Below the pieces are notes generated by a model. That model did not search any database. It was not told the origin of the DNA and saw only the letters and a program-made list of their open reading frames with translations. Source: Dyadobacter pollutisoli (GTDB lineage Bacteria; Bacteroidota; Bacteroidia; Cytophagales; Spirosomataceae). Taken from it: a stretch of DNA of 64,000 nt. Below are positions 1 to 8,533 of the stretch, piece after piece. Position 1 is the stretch's first letter, and each line of letters starts with the position of its first letter. The translations under genes and the position numbers were made by a program. The DNA lies in the NCBI RefSeq assembly GCF_026625565.1, contig NZ_CP112998.1, positions 3,474,501 to 3,538,500 of the forward strand. The letters are read 5' to 3'.

Positions 1-245
1 AGCCTGACCCGGTGTTTGGTTACAGGATTGAATAGAAAACGCAATTCCAGCTCCTATAACGGCTAAAAAAAAATCTTGTCTTGAAAATCATGTTGTGGGT
101 TAGGAATATTAAATCTCACTTTTTCATTAATATAAATAATTAACTAAAAAAATGTACATTTATTGGGACAATAATCTCCATTTTGATACCGGCAACTATC
201 CTGTTCTATACTGCTTTGTTTGTTAAATCCATCATTTATTTCTCT
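1..245. other. A/T-rich leader region without a gene
   Basis: I find no convincing coding region here. One forward frame is open only from the window edge to about base 35 and then stops, which could be the tail of a gene lying to the left but is too short to support. The stretch from about 60 to 180 is A/T-rich and probably carries the promoter of the secreted protein that follows; I could not pick one clear TAnnTTTG element. Confidence 0.5.
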
Positions 246-893
246 ATGAAGCAAAGAGTAATTTTACCTATTCTACTGATAACTATCGTATTGGCGAGCT
301 TTGCCCCGGCCAAAATCGGCCAATTTCAGAAGAGTGCAGATGTAGGAAAACCCAAGCTAGCGGGCTCCTCACGCTATGACGCCAAAAAAAAGGAATATGT
401 ACTGAAAGGATCGGGCTATAACATCTGGTTCGAACGCGATGAGTTCCAATTTCTCTTCCGCGAACTGACAGGCGACTTCACAGTAACCGGAGATTTTGAA
501 CTGACCGGAAAAGGAACAGACGCGCACCGGAAAGTGGGCTGGATGGTACGGGAATCGACAGAAGACAACGCTTCACATTTAAGCGCGGTAGTGCACGGAG
601 ACGGACTCACGGTGTTACAATGGCGGGTTGCCAAAGGCGACAAAATGCGTGACCCGGAAGACGAGATTTTTAGCAAAGAAAAAAATATCCGGACCGTTCA
701 GGTCGGGCGTAAAGGAAATGAATATACCATGCGGGCAGGCGCCAAAGGCGCTCCATTGCAGGTAGTAGGGTCACATGAGATGGCTAATCTGAAAGAAAAA
801 GTGCTCGTTGGGCTCTTCATTTGCTCCCATAACCCGGCGGTAGTAGAAGAAGCCAGGGTTAGCAATGTGACCATTGTCCAAAGCAAGAAGTAA
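246..893 (+). CDS. Secreted DUF1349-like (concanavalin-fold) protein
   Basis: A 215-residue protein with a hydrophobic N-terminal segment (about residues 4-20, ending in an Ala-rich stretch), consistent with export. The body, with its GSGYNIW start, aromatic and acidic beta-strand pattern (F-x-F-L-F-R-E-L-x-G-D-F) and the later VGWMVRES and VLQWR strands, resembles the DUF1349 family, a beta-sandwich domain often found in secreted or sugar-associated proteins of Bacteroidota. I chose the ATG giving MKQRV because it puts the signal peptide at the N-terminus; an in-frame TTG 21 codons upstream is less likely. The gene stands alone, with a large palindrome just downstream. No catalytic residues can be assigned and the specific role is unknown. 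Confidence 0.7.
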   Translation: MKQRVILPILLITIVLASFAPAKIGQFQKSADVGKPKLAGSSRYDAKKKEYVLKGSGYNIWFERDEFQFLFRELTGDFTVTGDFELTGKGTDAHRKVGWMVRESTEDNASHLSAVVHGDGLTVLQWRVAKGDKMRDPEDEIFSKEKNIRTVQVGRKGNEYTMRAGAKGAPLQVVGSHEMANLKEKVLVGLFICSHNPAVVEEARVSNVTIVQSKK

Positions 894-917
894 TTTTCTT
901 TTTATCAGCGGCCGAAG

Positions 918-967
918 TTGTCAGGAGCGGAGTCGAAGTGCATGCACTTCGACTCCGCTCCTGACAA
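918..967. repeat. Perfect 50-bp palindrome between convergent genes
   Basis: Two 25-base arms with no spacer, centred on GTGCATGCAC, match at every position. The arms contain the core GGAGTCGAAGTGCA and its complement. The element sits between the stop of the secreted protein and the stop of the DUF885 gene, where a bidirectional terminator would be expected, but neither side carries a run of T. It resembles dispersed TTCGACTCCGCTC-type palindromes known from intergenic DNA of Bacteroidota. Confidence 0.85.
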
Positions 968-991
968 GGTCAATATCATCAAACATGACCA

Positions 992-2767
992 CTATTTCTT
1001 CGCTGCAACCCACGCATTAATCTTATCTTCCAGCAGTTTCAGCGGCACACAGCCTGATTCCAGTACGAGTTTGTGAAACTCCCGAATGTCAAACTTAGTG
1101 CCCAGGTCTTTCTCAGATTTCGCCCGCAGTTCCCTGATTTTTAATTGACCGATTTTATAGGACAATGCCTGTCCTGCTCCTGCCATATAGCGTTCTATTT
1201 CCGCGGTAATGCTTTCTTCCGATTCTACTTCGTGATCGAGCGAGTATTGGATCGCCTGTTCGCGCGTCCAGCCTTTGGAATGAAGGCCAGTATCTACCAC
1301 CAGACGGATCGCACGGTGCATTTCGGCGCCAAGCATCCCAAAATATTGGTAAGGATCGGTGTACAGGCCAAGCTCTTTGCCTAGTGACTCAGAATAAAGC
1401 GCCCAGCCTTCACCATAGGCACTATACCAGATATTTTTCCTGAATGCAGGCAATGCCTGATTTTCTTGCTGCAACGAGAACTGGTAATGATGACCCGGAA
1501 TCGCTTCATGCAAGAACAAACTTTCATCCGAAACCGTATTGTACTCTTTCGCATTCGGAACCGGCACATAAAAAATACCCGGGCGAGATCCATCAGGCAG
1601 CCCCGGATTGTACTCCGCCGACGCCGATGCTTCTCTGAATGCTTCCGTTCTGCGCACTTCGAAAGCCGTTTTTGGCGTCAGTTCAAACAGCTTTTTCAGG
1701 TTTGGCTTCATCGTATCGTGGATCTTATTGAAATTCGCGATCACCTGCTCAGCAGTGGTGAATGGCATTAATTTCTTGTTGCTCCGTACATCATTAAAAA
1801 ACGATTTCAGGTCGCCTTTGTAGCCTACCTGCTCCTTCACCTTCTCCATTTCCTTTGAAATCCTTTCAACCTCGCTCAGGCCAAGTTTGTGGATTTCATC
1901 GGCTGTCATTTCTGTGGTGGTGTAAAACTTAATGTAGTAATCATAAAGCGCCTTTCCATTCGGCAGAGCATCAAAACCATTGGTACTCCGGCCAGCAGAC
2001 AGATATTCCTTCGCCATAAATGTATGCAGCTTCTGAAAAGCAGGAATGATTTTAGATTCAACCATTGTGGCGTATTCTTTCTCAAATCGCGCTTTTTCTT
2101 CAGGAGTGAATTCTTTTGGAAAATTTTTGGCAGGAGAATAAAACAAATGCTCTTTAACCGGCCCGTGATCCATATCGGCGAGCTGCGGAATTACCTTTTT
2201 GATCAGCGACGTCGGCAGTACGTAGCCTTCCTTTATCCCCTTCTGCATATTCACCACCGCAGTGTCGCACCAAACGACAAAGCCATCGACGCGTTTCAAC
2301 CAGTTTTCGTAGTCTTTCACCGTCTTAAAGGGCTGAACACTACTCCCGCTGGCCATTTGGCCGATCAGTAAATGCGTTGAAAAGATCTGGTTCAGCGGTA
2401 ATAGTTCGGTTGGAAATTTCAACCCTTCCAGGTTCACGTTACATTCCCACTGCAATAGGTCCCAGCTTACTTTTTCCTCACCGGAAAGCTTCTCCCTATC
2501 ATATTTTGCGAGTTCATCCTGGTATTTTTTATAAAATGCGATAGCCTTTGCCTTCCCTGCCTGGGAAAGGTCGTCTGACATCTTATCATTGTAACGGTTA
2601 TCACCATTAAAAGTAGCTTCCAGCGGATAAAGCGGAAGCCGTTCTTCATAATAATTGGCAAAAACCTTGCTTATTGGCGCCTGGGCATCGTTTTCTTTTT
2701 CCGTCTTTTGTTGACAATATTGCATGGTAAGTCCTAGTATGAATGATAACAGAACGTATTTTCTCAT
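992..2767 (-). CDS. DUF885 family metallopeptidase-like protein
   Basis: A 591-residue protein of the DUF885 family. The N-terminus (MRKYVLLSFILGLTMQYC) is a short hydrophobic signal ending in Cys18, so it may be a lipoprotein, although MQYC is a poor lipobox. The family hallmark HEAIPGHH lies near residue 420 and is followed by GEGWALYSE, together giving a zinc-metallopeptidase-like H-E-x-x-x-G-H-H...E arrangement. Full length for the family. The substrate is unknown; a periplasmic peptidase role is inferred from the motif. It is a single leftward gene, and the palindrome downstream separates it from the convergent neighbour. Confidence 0.85.
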   Translation of the reverse strand: MRKYVLLSFILGLTMQYCQQKTEKENDAQAPISKVFANYYEERLPLYPLEATFNGDNRYNDKMSDDLSQAGKAKAIAFYKKYQDELAKYDREKLSGEEKVSWDLLQWECNVNLEGLKFPTELLPLNQIFSTHLLIGQMASGSSVQPFKTVKDYENWLKRVDGFVVWCDTAVVNMQKGIKEGYVLPTSLIKKVIPQLADMDHGPVKEHLFYSPAKNFPKEFTPEEKARFEKEYATMVESKIIPAFQKLHTFMAKEYLSAGRSTNGFDALPNGKALYDYYIKFYTTTEMTADEIHKLGLSEVERISKEMEKVKEQVGYKGDLKSFFNDVRSNKKLMPFTTAEQVIANFNKIHDTMKPNLKKLFELTPKTAFEVRRTEAFREASASAEYNPGLPDGSRPGIFYVPVPNAKEYNTVSDESLFLHEAIPGHHYQFSLQQENQALPAFRKNIWYSAYGEGWALYSESLGKELGLYTDPYQYFGMLGAEMHRAIRLVVDTGLHSKGWTREQAIQYSLDHEVESEESITAEIERYMAGAGQALSYKIGQLKIRELRAKSEKDLGTKFDIREFHKLVLESGCVPLKLLEDKINAWVAAKK

Positions 2768-2876
2768 ATCATTTTTGGTTTGAGAAGAATGAAGGTTTGA
2801 TTATAGATGTCTAAAACTAGCATATTTACCTGACAAGACTTTACTTGCAAAAAAGATTGCTTAGCAAATTACAGCC

Positions 2877-3488
2877 ATGGGATTAAGAACATACATCAGG
2901 GATAACTTCATCGCCGACATTAAACCTTACAAACCGAAAAAGCTGCGTCAGCCGGAGAAAATGCTCGAAATTGTGTCGGCATGGAAAGGGCTGGAACTGA
3001 TCATTGAGGACATAATTGAAGAATTTAGGCTGGGAAGAAAACGCTGCATTGAATTCGGAGTGGAATTCGGTTACTCAGCGGTGGTATTTTCCAATTTTTT
3101 TGAGTCGGTAACCGGCGTGGATACGTTCGAGGGCGATATTCACACAGTCAATAAAAACGAACATTTTGAAGAAACGAGCAAGCGGCTGGGTGCCTACACC
3201 AATATTAAGCTGATCAAATCCGACTACCGCGACTGGATCATTGCGGATAATCAAAGGTACGACCTGGCCCACGTCGACATTGTCCATAATTATAAAGAAA
3301 CGTTTGAATGTGGCCTCTGGGCGGCGCAACACAGTGACTGCACGATTTTTCATGATACCGAAAGCTTTCCCGAAGTAAGGAATGCTGTGAAGGATATTGC
3401 GACAGCCACCGGACAGACATTGTACAATTACCCGGAGCATTACGGACTAGGTATTTTGGTTGACAAAAAATCAATTTTAAGAAGATAA
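2877..3488 (+). CDS. Class I SAM-dependent methyltransferase-like protein
   Basis: A 203-residue protein with a Rossmann-type nucleotide site: RCIEFGVEFGYSAVVFSNF is motif I of a class I methyltransferase, VTGVDTFEGD provides the ribose-binding acidic residue, and YDLAHVDIVHNY is the motif IV region with a DxxH-like pair. It resembles the Methyltransf_24 group, whose acceptors are varied, so I cannot name the substrate. Its stop codon overlaps the ATG of the ribokinase gene by one base (TAATG), implying translational coupling and possibly a link to ribose or nucleoside metabolism. Confidence 0.75.
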   Translation: MGLRTYIRDNFIADIKPYKPKKLRQPEKMLEIVSAWKGLELIIEDIIEEFRLGRKRCIEFGVEFGYSAVVFSNFFESVTGVDTFEGDIHTVNKNEHFEETSKRLGAYTNIKLIKSDYRDWIIADNQRYDLAHVDIVHNYKETFECGLWAAQHSDCTIFHDTESFPEVRNAVKDIATATGQTLYNYPEHYGLGILVDKKSILRR

Positions 3489-4384
3489 TGGGACAAAAAG
3501 TTTTGATCATAGGCAGTTCCAACACCGATATGGTTGTCAAAACGGAGGAGTTTCCCAAGCCCGGCCAAACGGTTTTGGGCGGGACTTTCTTGATGAATCC
3601 GGGAGGAAAAGGCGCCAATCAGGCCGTAGCAGCTGCAAGACTTGGGGCTGACGTTCGGTTTATTGCCAAAACCGGTAACGATATATTCGGCAAACAGGCC
3701 CGGGAAGGTTTTATAAAAGAAGGACTTGACATTCAATATTTTGTAGAGTCAACTGAACTGGCATCAGGCGTTGCCCTGATCACGGTGAATGGTAATGGCG
3801 AGAACGAAATCGTAGTGGCATCGGGAGCCAATATGGATTTAATGCCCGCAGATATCGCTGACGAAGTTTTTGAAGGTATTGAAATGGTTTTGCTGCAACT
3901 GGAAATCCCGCTGGAAACGGTCCGGTATGTGATCGGAAAATGTCGGGACGAGAACATTAAAGTCATTCTAAATCCTGCTCCCGGCGCGAAACTGCCCGAC
4001 GATTTTCTGAACGGGCTGTTTTTAATCACGCCCAATGAAACAGAAACTGAGATCATGACAGGCATTGCGACTGATAGCACTGAAACGTTACGGAAAGCTG
4101 CCCAGTACTTTCATCAAAAAGGAGTTCAGAATGTGATCATTACGCTTGGTAGTCAGGGTGTTTTTCTTTCCAATGAGGCATTCAATGAATTAATACCGGC
4201 ATTGTCGGTCAAATCAGTTGACACGACTGCCGCTGGCGATGTTTTTAATGGGGCTATCTTGAAAGCATTGGCTTCGGGGGAAAACTGGCTGGAAGCTTGC
4301 CGGTTTGCATGCAAAGCTGCGGCCATTTCCGTTACGAGAATGGGAGCTCAAAGTTCCGCGCCCTATCATTTTGAATTAATTTAA
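3488..4384 (+). CDS. rbsK: Ribokinase (PfkB family)
   Basis: Phosphorylates D-ribose to ribose-5-phosphate in the cytoplasm. The 298-residue protein shows the PfkB signatures in order: the N-terminal GSSNTDMV, the sugar-binding GGKGANQAVAAARLG near residue 40, NPAPGA in the middle, and the C-terminal DTTAAGDVFNGA with the catalytic base Asp near residue 251. Length and order fit ribokinase. It is coupled by a one-base overlap to the methyltransferase upstream and lies 10 bases before the nucleoside hydrolase, whose product ribose would be its substrate. A neighbouring PfkB kinase specificity cannot be excluded, but the context favours ribose. Confidence 0.9.
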   Translation: MGQKVLIIGSSNTDMVVKTEEFPKPGQTVLGGTFLMNPGGKGANQAVAAARLGADVRFIAKTGNDIFGKQAREGFIKEGLDIQYFVESTELASGVALITVNGNGENEIVVASGANMDLMPADIADEVFEGIEMVLLQLEIPLETVRYVIGKCRDENIKVILNPAPGAKLPDDFLNGLFLITPNETETEIMTGIATDSTETLRKAAQYFHQKGVQNVIITLGSQGVFLSNEAFNELIPALSVKSVDTTAAGDVFNGAILKALASGENWLEACRFACKAAAISVTRMGAQSSAPYHFELI

Positions 4385-4394
4385 ACACTTCATT

Positions 4395-5333
4395 ATGAAC
4401 AAAATACCCATCATTATAGATTGCGACCCAGGCCACGACGATGCGCTGATGCTCATGCTGGCATTTGGAAGCGGAATGTTCGACGTGAAAGCGGTGACGA
4501 TATCGGCTGGTAACCAAACGCAGGAAAAGACGCTTGCGAATGCATTGAAAATCCTCACATTGATCGGTGCGAATGTACCTGTTTACCATGGGGCAGAAAA
4601 ACCAATGTTCCGTGATCTGGAAATAGCGGACTACGTACACGGCGAAACCGGTCTGGACGGTCCTTCCCTACCTGCCTACACAACCAAAGCCGAGCCGATC
4701 ACGGCGTCGGAAGGCATAGCGAACATTCTAATAAATGCGACGGAGAAGATCACGATCGTACCTACCGGACCATTGACCAATATTGCGGTTTTTTTGCTCG
4801 CTTATCCGCATTTGAAAGACAAAATTGAAAGGATTTCGCTCATGGGCGGCGGTGTTTTTCGTGGTAACATGACACCTTCCGCTGAATTCAATATCTATGC
4901 CGACCCGGAAGCTGCGGCCATTGTGTTCAGTTGCGGTCTGCCCATTACCATGTGCGGCCTCGATGTGACCCATAAGGCGCTAGTCTTTCAAAAGGACATT
5001 GACCTTTTCAGATCGCTGGGTAACAAATCAGGAAATGCAGCGGCTGATCTGATGGATTTTTTCTCCATTTATTACCGAAAAAATCGTCTTGAACTGGAAG
5101 GTGGCGCAGCCTTGCATGATCCGTGTGCGATTGCCTGGCTGATCAATCCCGGTATTTTCAAAACAAAACCCTGCTATGTGGAGGTTGAAACAAAAGGAGA
5201 ACTGACCCGTGGCAAAACAGTGGTTGATTTTTACAATGTCCTTCACAAAGAACCCAATGTGCTGGTTGCTCTGGATATAGACCGGGAAGAATACATTAAT
5301 ATGATTTACAATGCGGTGAAAAATCTGCCTTAG
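4395..5333 (+). CDS. Nucleoside hydrolase (IUNH family)
   Basis: Hydrolyses the N-glycosidic bond of ribonucleosides to free base and ribose. The 312-residue protein begins with the calcium- and ribose-binding signature DCDPGHDDA (residues 9-17) and retains the downstream family motifs NIYADPEAA, MCGLDVTHKA and HDPCAIAWL, so the active site looks complete. Base preference (purine, pyrimidine or inosine/uridine) cannot be read from the sequence. It follows ribokinase by 10 bases in the same direction, a coherent nucleoside salvage unit. Its stop is only three bases from the stop of the convergent MFS gene. Confidence 0.92.
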   Translation: MNKIPIIIDCDPGHDDALMLMLAFGSGMFDVKAVTISAGNQTQEKTLANALKILTLIGANVPVYHGAEKPMFRDLEIADYVHGETGLDGPSLPAYTTKAEPITASEGIANILINATEKITIVPTGPLTNIAVFLLAYPHLKDKIERISLMGGGVFRGNMTPSAEFNIYADPEAAAIVFSCGLPITMCGLDVTHKALVFQKDIDLFRSLGNKSGNAAADLMDFFSIYYRKNRLELEGGAALHDPCAIAWLINPGIFKTKPCYVEVETKGELTRGKTVVDFYNVLHKEPNVLVALDIDREEYINMIYNAVKNLP

Positions 5334-5336
5334 TGC

Positions 5337-6569
5337 TTACAACAAAACAGAAATTTCTTCTTCCACTTCGCCCCGGCTGCCCTGGTGCCTTACCACGGCA
5401 TTCCCGGCGTGCAGGATAACCAGACCGCCGATCGAACAAAATGCCATCATACCAACCATAGGCATGGCAGTGTTATTGTGCAACAAGCTCACGATCGCGG
5501 ATATGATCGCACCTGCGCCCATCCGCCAGCTGCCCATCAATGCGGACGCACTACCTGTGTGTTTTTTGAATGGCGCGAGCGACAATGCGGAAGCATTGGG
5601 CCCTGTAAGTCCCTGTCCGGTAAGGAATACGAACATCATTCCGATCAATGAAAACAGCCCAAACCAGTTGTTATAAACGCCGAGGATTAATACAAACCCG
5701 ACGATACTCTGATAAACCAGTGTCACTTTGATGATCTGCTCGCTGGTGTATTTTTTTAAAAGTACGTGATTCAACTGCGTAGAACCGATCATGGCTACCG
5801 CCAGAAATGCAAAGATCCATCCGTACTGCTGCTCACTTACTTTATAGATATTCATAAAAACATCCGACGAACCTGCTATATAGGCGAATGGTGCCGCGGT
5901 GGCTAATCCTCCTGCCAGTGTGTAAATCAAGAACTGAGGCTGGGTAATAACGGTCGCATAGCCATTCAATACGGCCTTCGGTCGCAGCGAAACCGAGTTA
6001 TCAGCATCCCGTCCTGTTGGCAAGAAAAAGTAAATAGCGGCCAGAATCAAACTTACTATCCCCGCGAGAATGATAAAAATCCATTGCCACGCGATAGAAG
6101 CAGTCACGTAACCGCCCACTGTCGGTGCTATCATTGGAGAAACTGCGATAACCAATGTGATCAGCGAAAATACTTCTGCTCTCTTATCGGCTGCAAAAAG
6201 GTCGCTGACCAATGCCTGCGAAGCTACTAAACCTACACAGCCGCCCATTGCCTGAAAAAACCGCATGGTGATCAGTGCATCGACCGACGAAGTCATTGCA
6301 CATCCAAAAGAAGCGATCACGTACAAAATCAATCCCGCATAGAGTGGCTTTTTCCTTCCGAACCTATCGAGTAATGGCCCGTATATGACCTGGCCCAGAC
6401 AAATTCCGATCAGATAGCTGGTTAATGAAAGTTGTACTTTATCAATAGTGGTTTTTAAGTCCGCCGCGATGCGGGGAAACCCCGGAAGGTACATGTCAAT
6501 AGAAAAAGGACTGACAGTAGCGAGGGAACCCAGAATAAGAATTATAAAGAAATATTGCTTGCGACTCAT
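5337..6569 (-). CDS. Bcr/CflA-type multidrug MFS transporter
   Basis: A 410-residue inner-membrane protein with about 12 hydrophobic segments. The N-terminal SPFSIDMYLPGFPRIAADL and the loop GPLLDRFGRKKPLY (MFS motif A) are typical of the drug:proton antiporter Bcr/CflA group; RFFQAMGGCVG is the motif B region, and the SPMIAPTVGGYV stretch resembles the antiporter motif C. The likely role is efflux of small drugs or metabolites. It is convergent with the nucleoside hydrolase, so transport of nucleosides is a less likely alternative. No regulator gene adjoins it. Confidence 0.87.
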   Translation of the reverse strand: MSRKQYFFIILILGSLATVSPFSIDMYLPGFPRIAADLKTTIDKVQLSLTSYLIGICLGQVIYGPLLDRFGRKKPLYAGLILYVIASFGCAMTSSVDALITMRFFQAMGGCVGLVASQALVSDLFAADKRAEVFSLITLVIAVSPMIAPTVGGYVTASIAWQWIFIILAGIVSLILAAIYFFLPTGRDADNSVSLRPKAVLNGYATVITQPQFLIYTLAGGLATAAPFAYIAGSSDVFMNIYKVSEQQYGWIFAFLAVAMIGSTQLNHVLLKKYTSEQIIKVTLVYQSIVGFVLILGVYNNWFGLFSLIGMMFVFLTGQGLTGPNASALSLAPFKKHTGSASALMGSWRMGAGAIISAIVSLLHNNTAMPMVGMMAFCSIGGLVILHAGNAVVRHQGSRGEVEEEISVLL

Positions 6570-6787
6570 GTACTTATAGAAACATACTGCAAAGTTAACG
6601 GGTGTTTTGGAAGATTAAGTTCCTCTCTTTCAATAAGTACAATATTTTCATCAATGATGACAATTTCAAATAGGAGACCTACCAAAATCCTCCGTATTTT
6701 GTCTACGCAACCCTTCGTTCGGTTTCATTCGTATTTTGCATATCTTTAAGATACTGTCATAATCCATTCACTTCTAAATCCGTTTCA

Positions 6788-7636
6788 ATGAGAACAATTT
6801 TTATATTGGTATCCATTTTTCTCTTCAAGATGTTCCCGCCTGAGACGGAACAGAAACAAAGCACGATCCCGGTTTGCTATACGCCTGCAAATGATATGTC
6901 GGCATTGGCAGCGAACACGGATTTTCAAATGCTGCACGAAGCGCCGGTTCCTTTTCATTACCAGGGAGCAGGAGAAACAGTCACTTTCCCAACTTCTGAT
7001 GGTAAAACAGGCAGCGGCTTTTTGCTGAAATCTGCAAAGAAATCAGACAAATGGCTTTTTGTTTATCAGGAATGGTGGGGCCTGAATGATCATATCAAGC
7101 AGGAAGCGGCGAAGCTTCATAAAGATTTGGCCGATGTGAATGTGCTGGCACTCGACATGTATGACGGCAAAGTAGCCACCACCCGCGAAGAAGCTGGCAA
7201 GCTGGTGCAAGGCGCTTCCGCTGAGAGACTTGCCGCCATTACAAAAGGAGGTGTTCAATATGTGGGCAGCAATGCTAAAATTGCAAGTATTGGCTGGTGC
7301 TTCGGTGGAATGCTTTCATTACAGAATGCAATTGCCGGTGGCAAGCAGGTGGTAGGATGTGTGATGTATTACGGCCGTCCGGAAGGTGACGTGGAAAAGT
7401 TAAAAACATTGAATACCGATGTACTGGGCATTTTCGGCAGCCAGGATCAGGGAATTCCTCCTGCTACTGTCGCGAAGTTTCAGGAAGACATGAAGGCTGC
7501 AGGTAAAACGGTTACTGTCAAAATGTATGACGCCGTACACGGTTTTGCTAATCCCAGCAACCCCAAACACGACGCTGCGGCCACTGCTGACGCTTACAAA
7601 CTTTCACTGGACTACCTTAAAAAGAAATTGGGCTGA
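6788..7636 (+). CDS. Secreted dienelactone hydrolase family protein
   Basis: An alpha/beta hydrolase of the DLH family, 282 residues, with an N-terminal hydrophobic segment (residues 2-14) suggesting export. The catalytic triad is visible: the nucleophile Cys in GWCFGG, Asp in GSQDQGIP and His in VHGFANP. The family includes carboxymethylenebutenolidase, but many members are general esterases and no catechol pathway genes adjoin, so the substrate is unassigned. The gene is monocistronic and ends before a strong bidirectional terminator. Confidence 0.87.
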   Translation: MRTIFILVSIFLFKMFPPETEQKQSTIPVCYTPANDMSALAANTDFQMLHEAPVPFHYQGAGETVTFPTSDGKTGSGFLLKSAKKSDKWLFVYQEWWGLNDHIKQEAAKLHKDLADVNVLALDMYDGKVATTREEAGKLVQGASAERLAAITKGGVQYVGSNAKIASIGWCFGGMLSLQNAIAGGKQVVGCVMYYGRPEGDVEKLKTLNTDVLGIFGSQDQGIPPATVAKFQEDMKAAGKTVTVKMYDAVHGFANPSNPKHDAAATADAYKLSLDYLKKKLG

Positions 7637-7651
7637 TATCAGTTGATTTTT

Positions 7652-7694
7652 AATGCAAACGTCCCGGCTGATTGTCAGCCGGGACGTTTGCATT
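7652..7694. terminator. Bidirectional terminator, 20-bp stem
   Basis: Two perfect 20-base arms around the loop TTG form a GC-rich hairpin with the core CGTCCCGGCTGA. A short T run precedes the left arm (useful for leftward transcripts) and the right arm is followed by TTTCC. It lies between the convergent dienelactone hydrolase and lysine-rich protein genes, exactly where a shared terminator is expected. Confidence 0.85.
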
Positions 7695-7716
7695 TCCTGG
7701 GTCAGTGTTACTCGAA

Positions 7717-8025
7717 TTATTTATTATCGACTTTTTCCTTTACGTCATCTTTGAGTTCTTTGGCTTCTTTCTTAGTCGCCTTATACGCTTTTTTCGTACC
7801 CTTTTTGGTGGCCTTATAAGCCTTTTCTGTGCCGTCAGCTACTTTTTCAGCACCTTCCTCGGTTTTTTCGCCAACGATTTTGGCATCTTTTTTAATCTCC
7901 TTCCCTGCTTTTTTCCCAGCTGCCTTGGTTTCCTCCGCAGCTTTCTCCGCTTTTGTCTGCTTTTCCTGCGCAAATGCCGCTGACGATAATCCTATCAAAG
8001 CAGCGAGTACCATTACTTTTTTCAT
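7717..8025 (-). CDS. Small exported Lys/Ala-rich protein
   Basis: A 102-residue protein with a clear signal peptide (MKKVMVLAALIGLSSAAFAQ, cleavage likely after AFA-Q). The mature part is almost entirely Lys, Ala, Glu and Thr, with an internal near-repeat KAYKATKKGTKKAYKATKK around residues 68-86. The heptad-like spacing suggests an extended helix or coiled coil. It resembles abundant periplasmic YtxH- or LEA-like stress proteins of Bacteroidota, but the composition bias makes homology unreliable and I assign no function. It shares a terminator with the convergent hydrolase gene. Confidence 0.7.
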   Translation of the reverse strand: MKKVMVLAALIGLSSAAFAQEKQTKAEKAAEETKAAGKKAGKEIKKDAKIVGEKTEEGAEKVADGTEKAYKATKKGTKKAYKATKKEAKELKDDVKEKVDNK

Positions 8026-8178
8026 AATTTATTGTTTTGTTGAAATAGACATCTGCCGACTGCCAAGTACCTGATCAGATACATTGCCACGTTCGGCAGT
8101 TTCCTACAACAAAAATCATTCCGGGGGAAAATCGGGTGTTAGCTTTGGACTTTTAGTTGTGTATTTCCAAAAAATCGG

Positions 8179-8403
8179 TCAAACCAAAAATACTGATAGT
8201 GCGGGATTCCTTACAGCAGAAACTTCATCCATCACATCCTCCTCTGTTATGGCTTCTGAATCAGGAAGAGACTTTGCCAGTTCCTGCCAGCGCTCCTTCC
8301 AGGAAGGCTTGGACTCCTTTACAGATATAAGTCCCAAATCAGCCAGGTCATCGATCAGACGCTTGGCTTTGGGGTTATTTATTTCAATCGTTAACGTTTC
8401 CAT
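8179..8403 (-). CDS. Short antitoxin-like protein, orphan
   Basis: A 74-residue cytoplasmic protein beginning METLTIEINNPKAKRLIDDL. The pattern of a beta strand, a Lys/Asp-rich helix, an aromatic W-x-E-x-W segment and a terminal acidic helix ending in MDEVSAVRN resembles small Bacteroidota proteins that usually precede a toxin-like gene (for example PIN-domain). The C-terminus after AVRN is hydrophobic (PALSVFLV) rather than the usual basic tail, and no toxin frame of useful length follows, so the unit may be decayed. The function is inferred only by resemblance. Confidence 0.5.
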   Translation of the reverse strand: METLTIEINNPKAKRLIDDLADLGLISVKESKPSWKERWQELAKSLPDSEAITEEDVMDEVSAVRNPALSVFLV

Positions 8404-8481
8404 AGCCTAACTTTTAATCTAATATATCGTATAATTCTCTCAAAACAAAGCCTGGGTAATGTGTATCGGGGATAACAAAAC

Positions 8482-8508
8482 AATGCCCGACCATTAAGAC
8501 CGGGCATT
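8482..8508 (-). terminator. Terminator downstream of hppA
   Basis: Arms AATGCCCG and CGGGCATT enclose an 11-base loop, 26 bases beyond the pyrophosphatase stop codon. In the leftward direction the stem is followed by GTTTTGTT, a modest U-rich tail. The position and stem fit an intrinsic terminator for the monocistronic hppA transcript. Confidence 0.65.
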
Positions 8509-8533
8509 ATTTTATCAAATAAAAATACATTAA

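Noticed and set aside
3..35. Possible C-terminal tail of an upstream gene at the window edge
   Set aside because: Only about ten codons before a stop, with no recognisable sequence; cannot be supported.
918..967. Terminal inverted repeats of an insertion sequence
   Set aside because: The arms are adjacent with nothing between them and no transposase is present nearby.
1889..2371. 160-codon forward frame inside the DUF885 gene
   Set aside because: It is antisense to a complete conserved gene and shows no recognisable domain or codon pattern.
8084..8410. Forward frame of 108 codons over the antitoxin-like gene
   Set aside because: The minus-strand product has a protein-like pattern seen in other Bacteroidota; the forward frame is Ser-rich with no recognisable motif.
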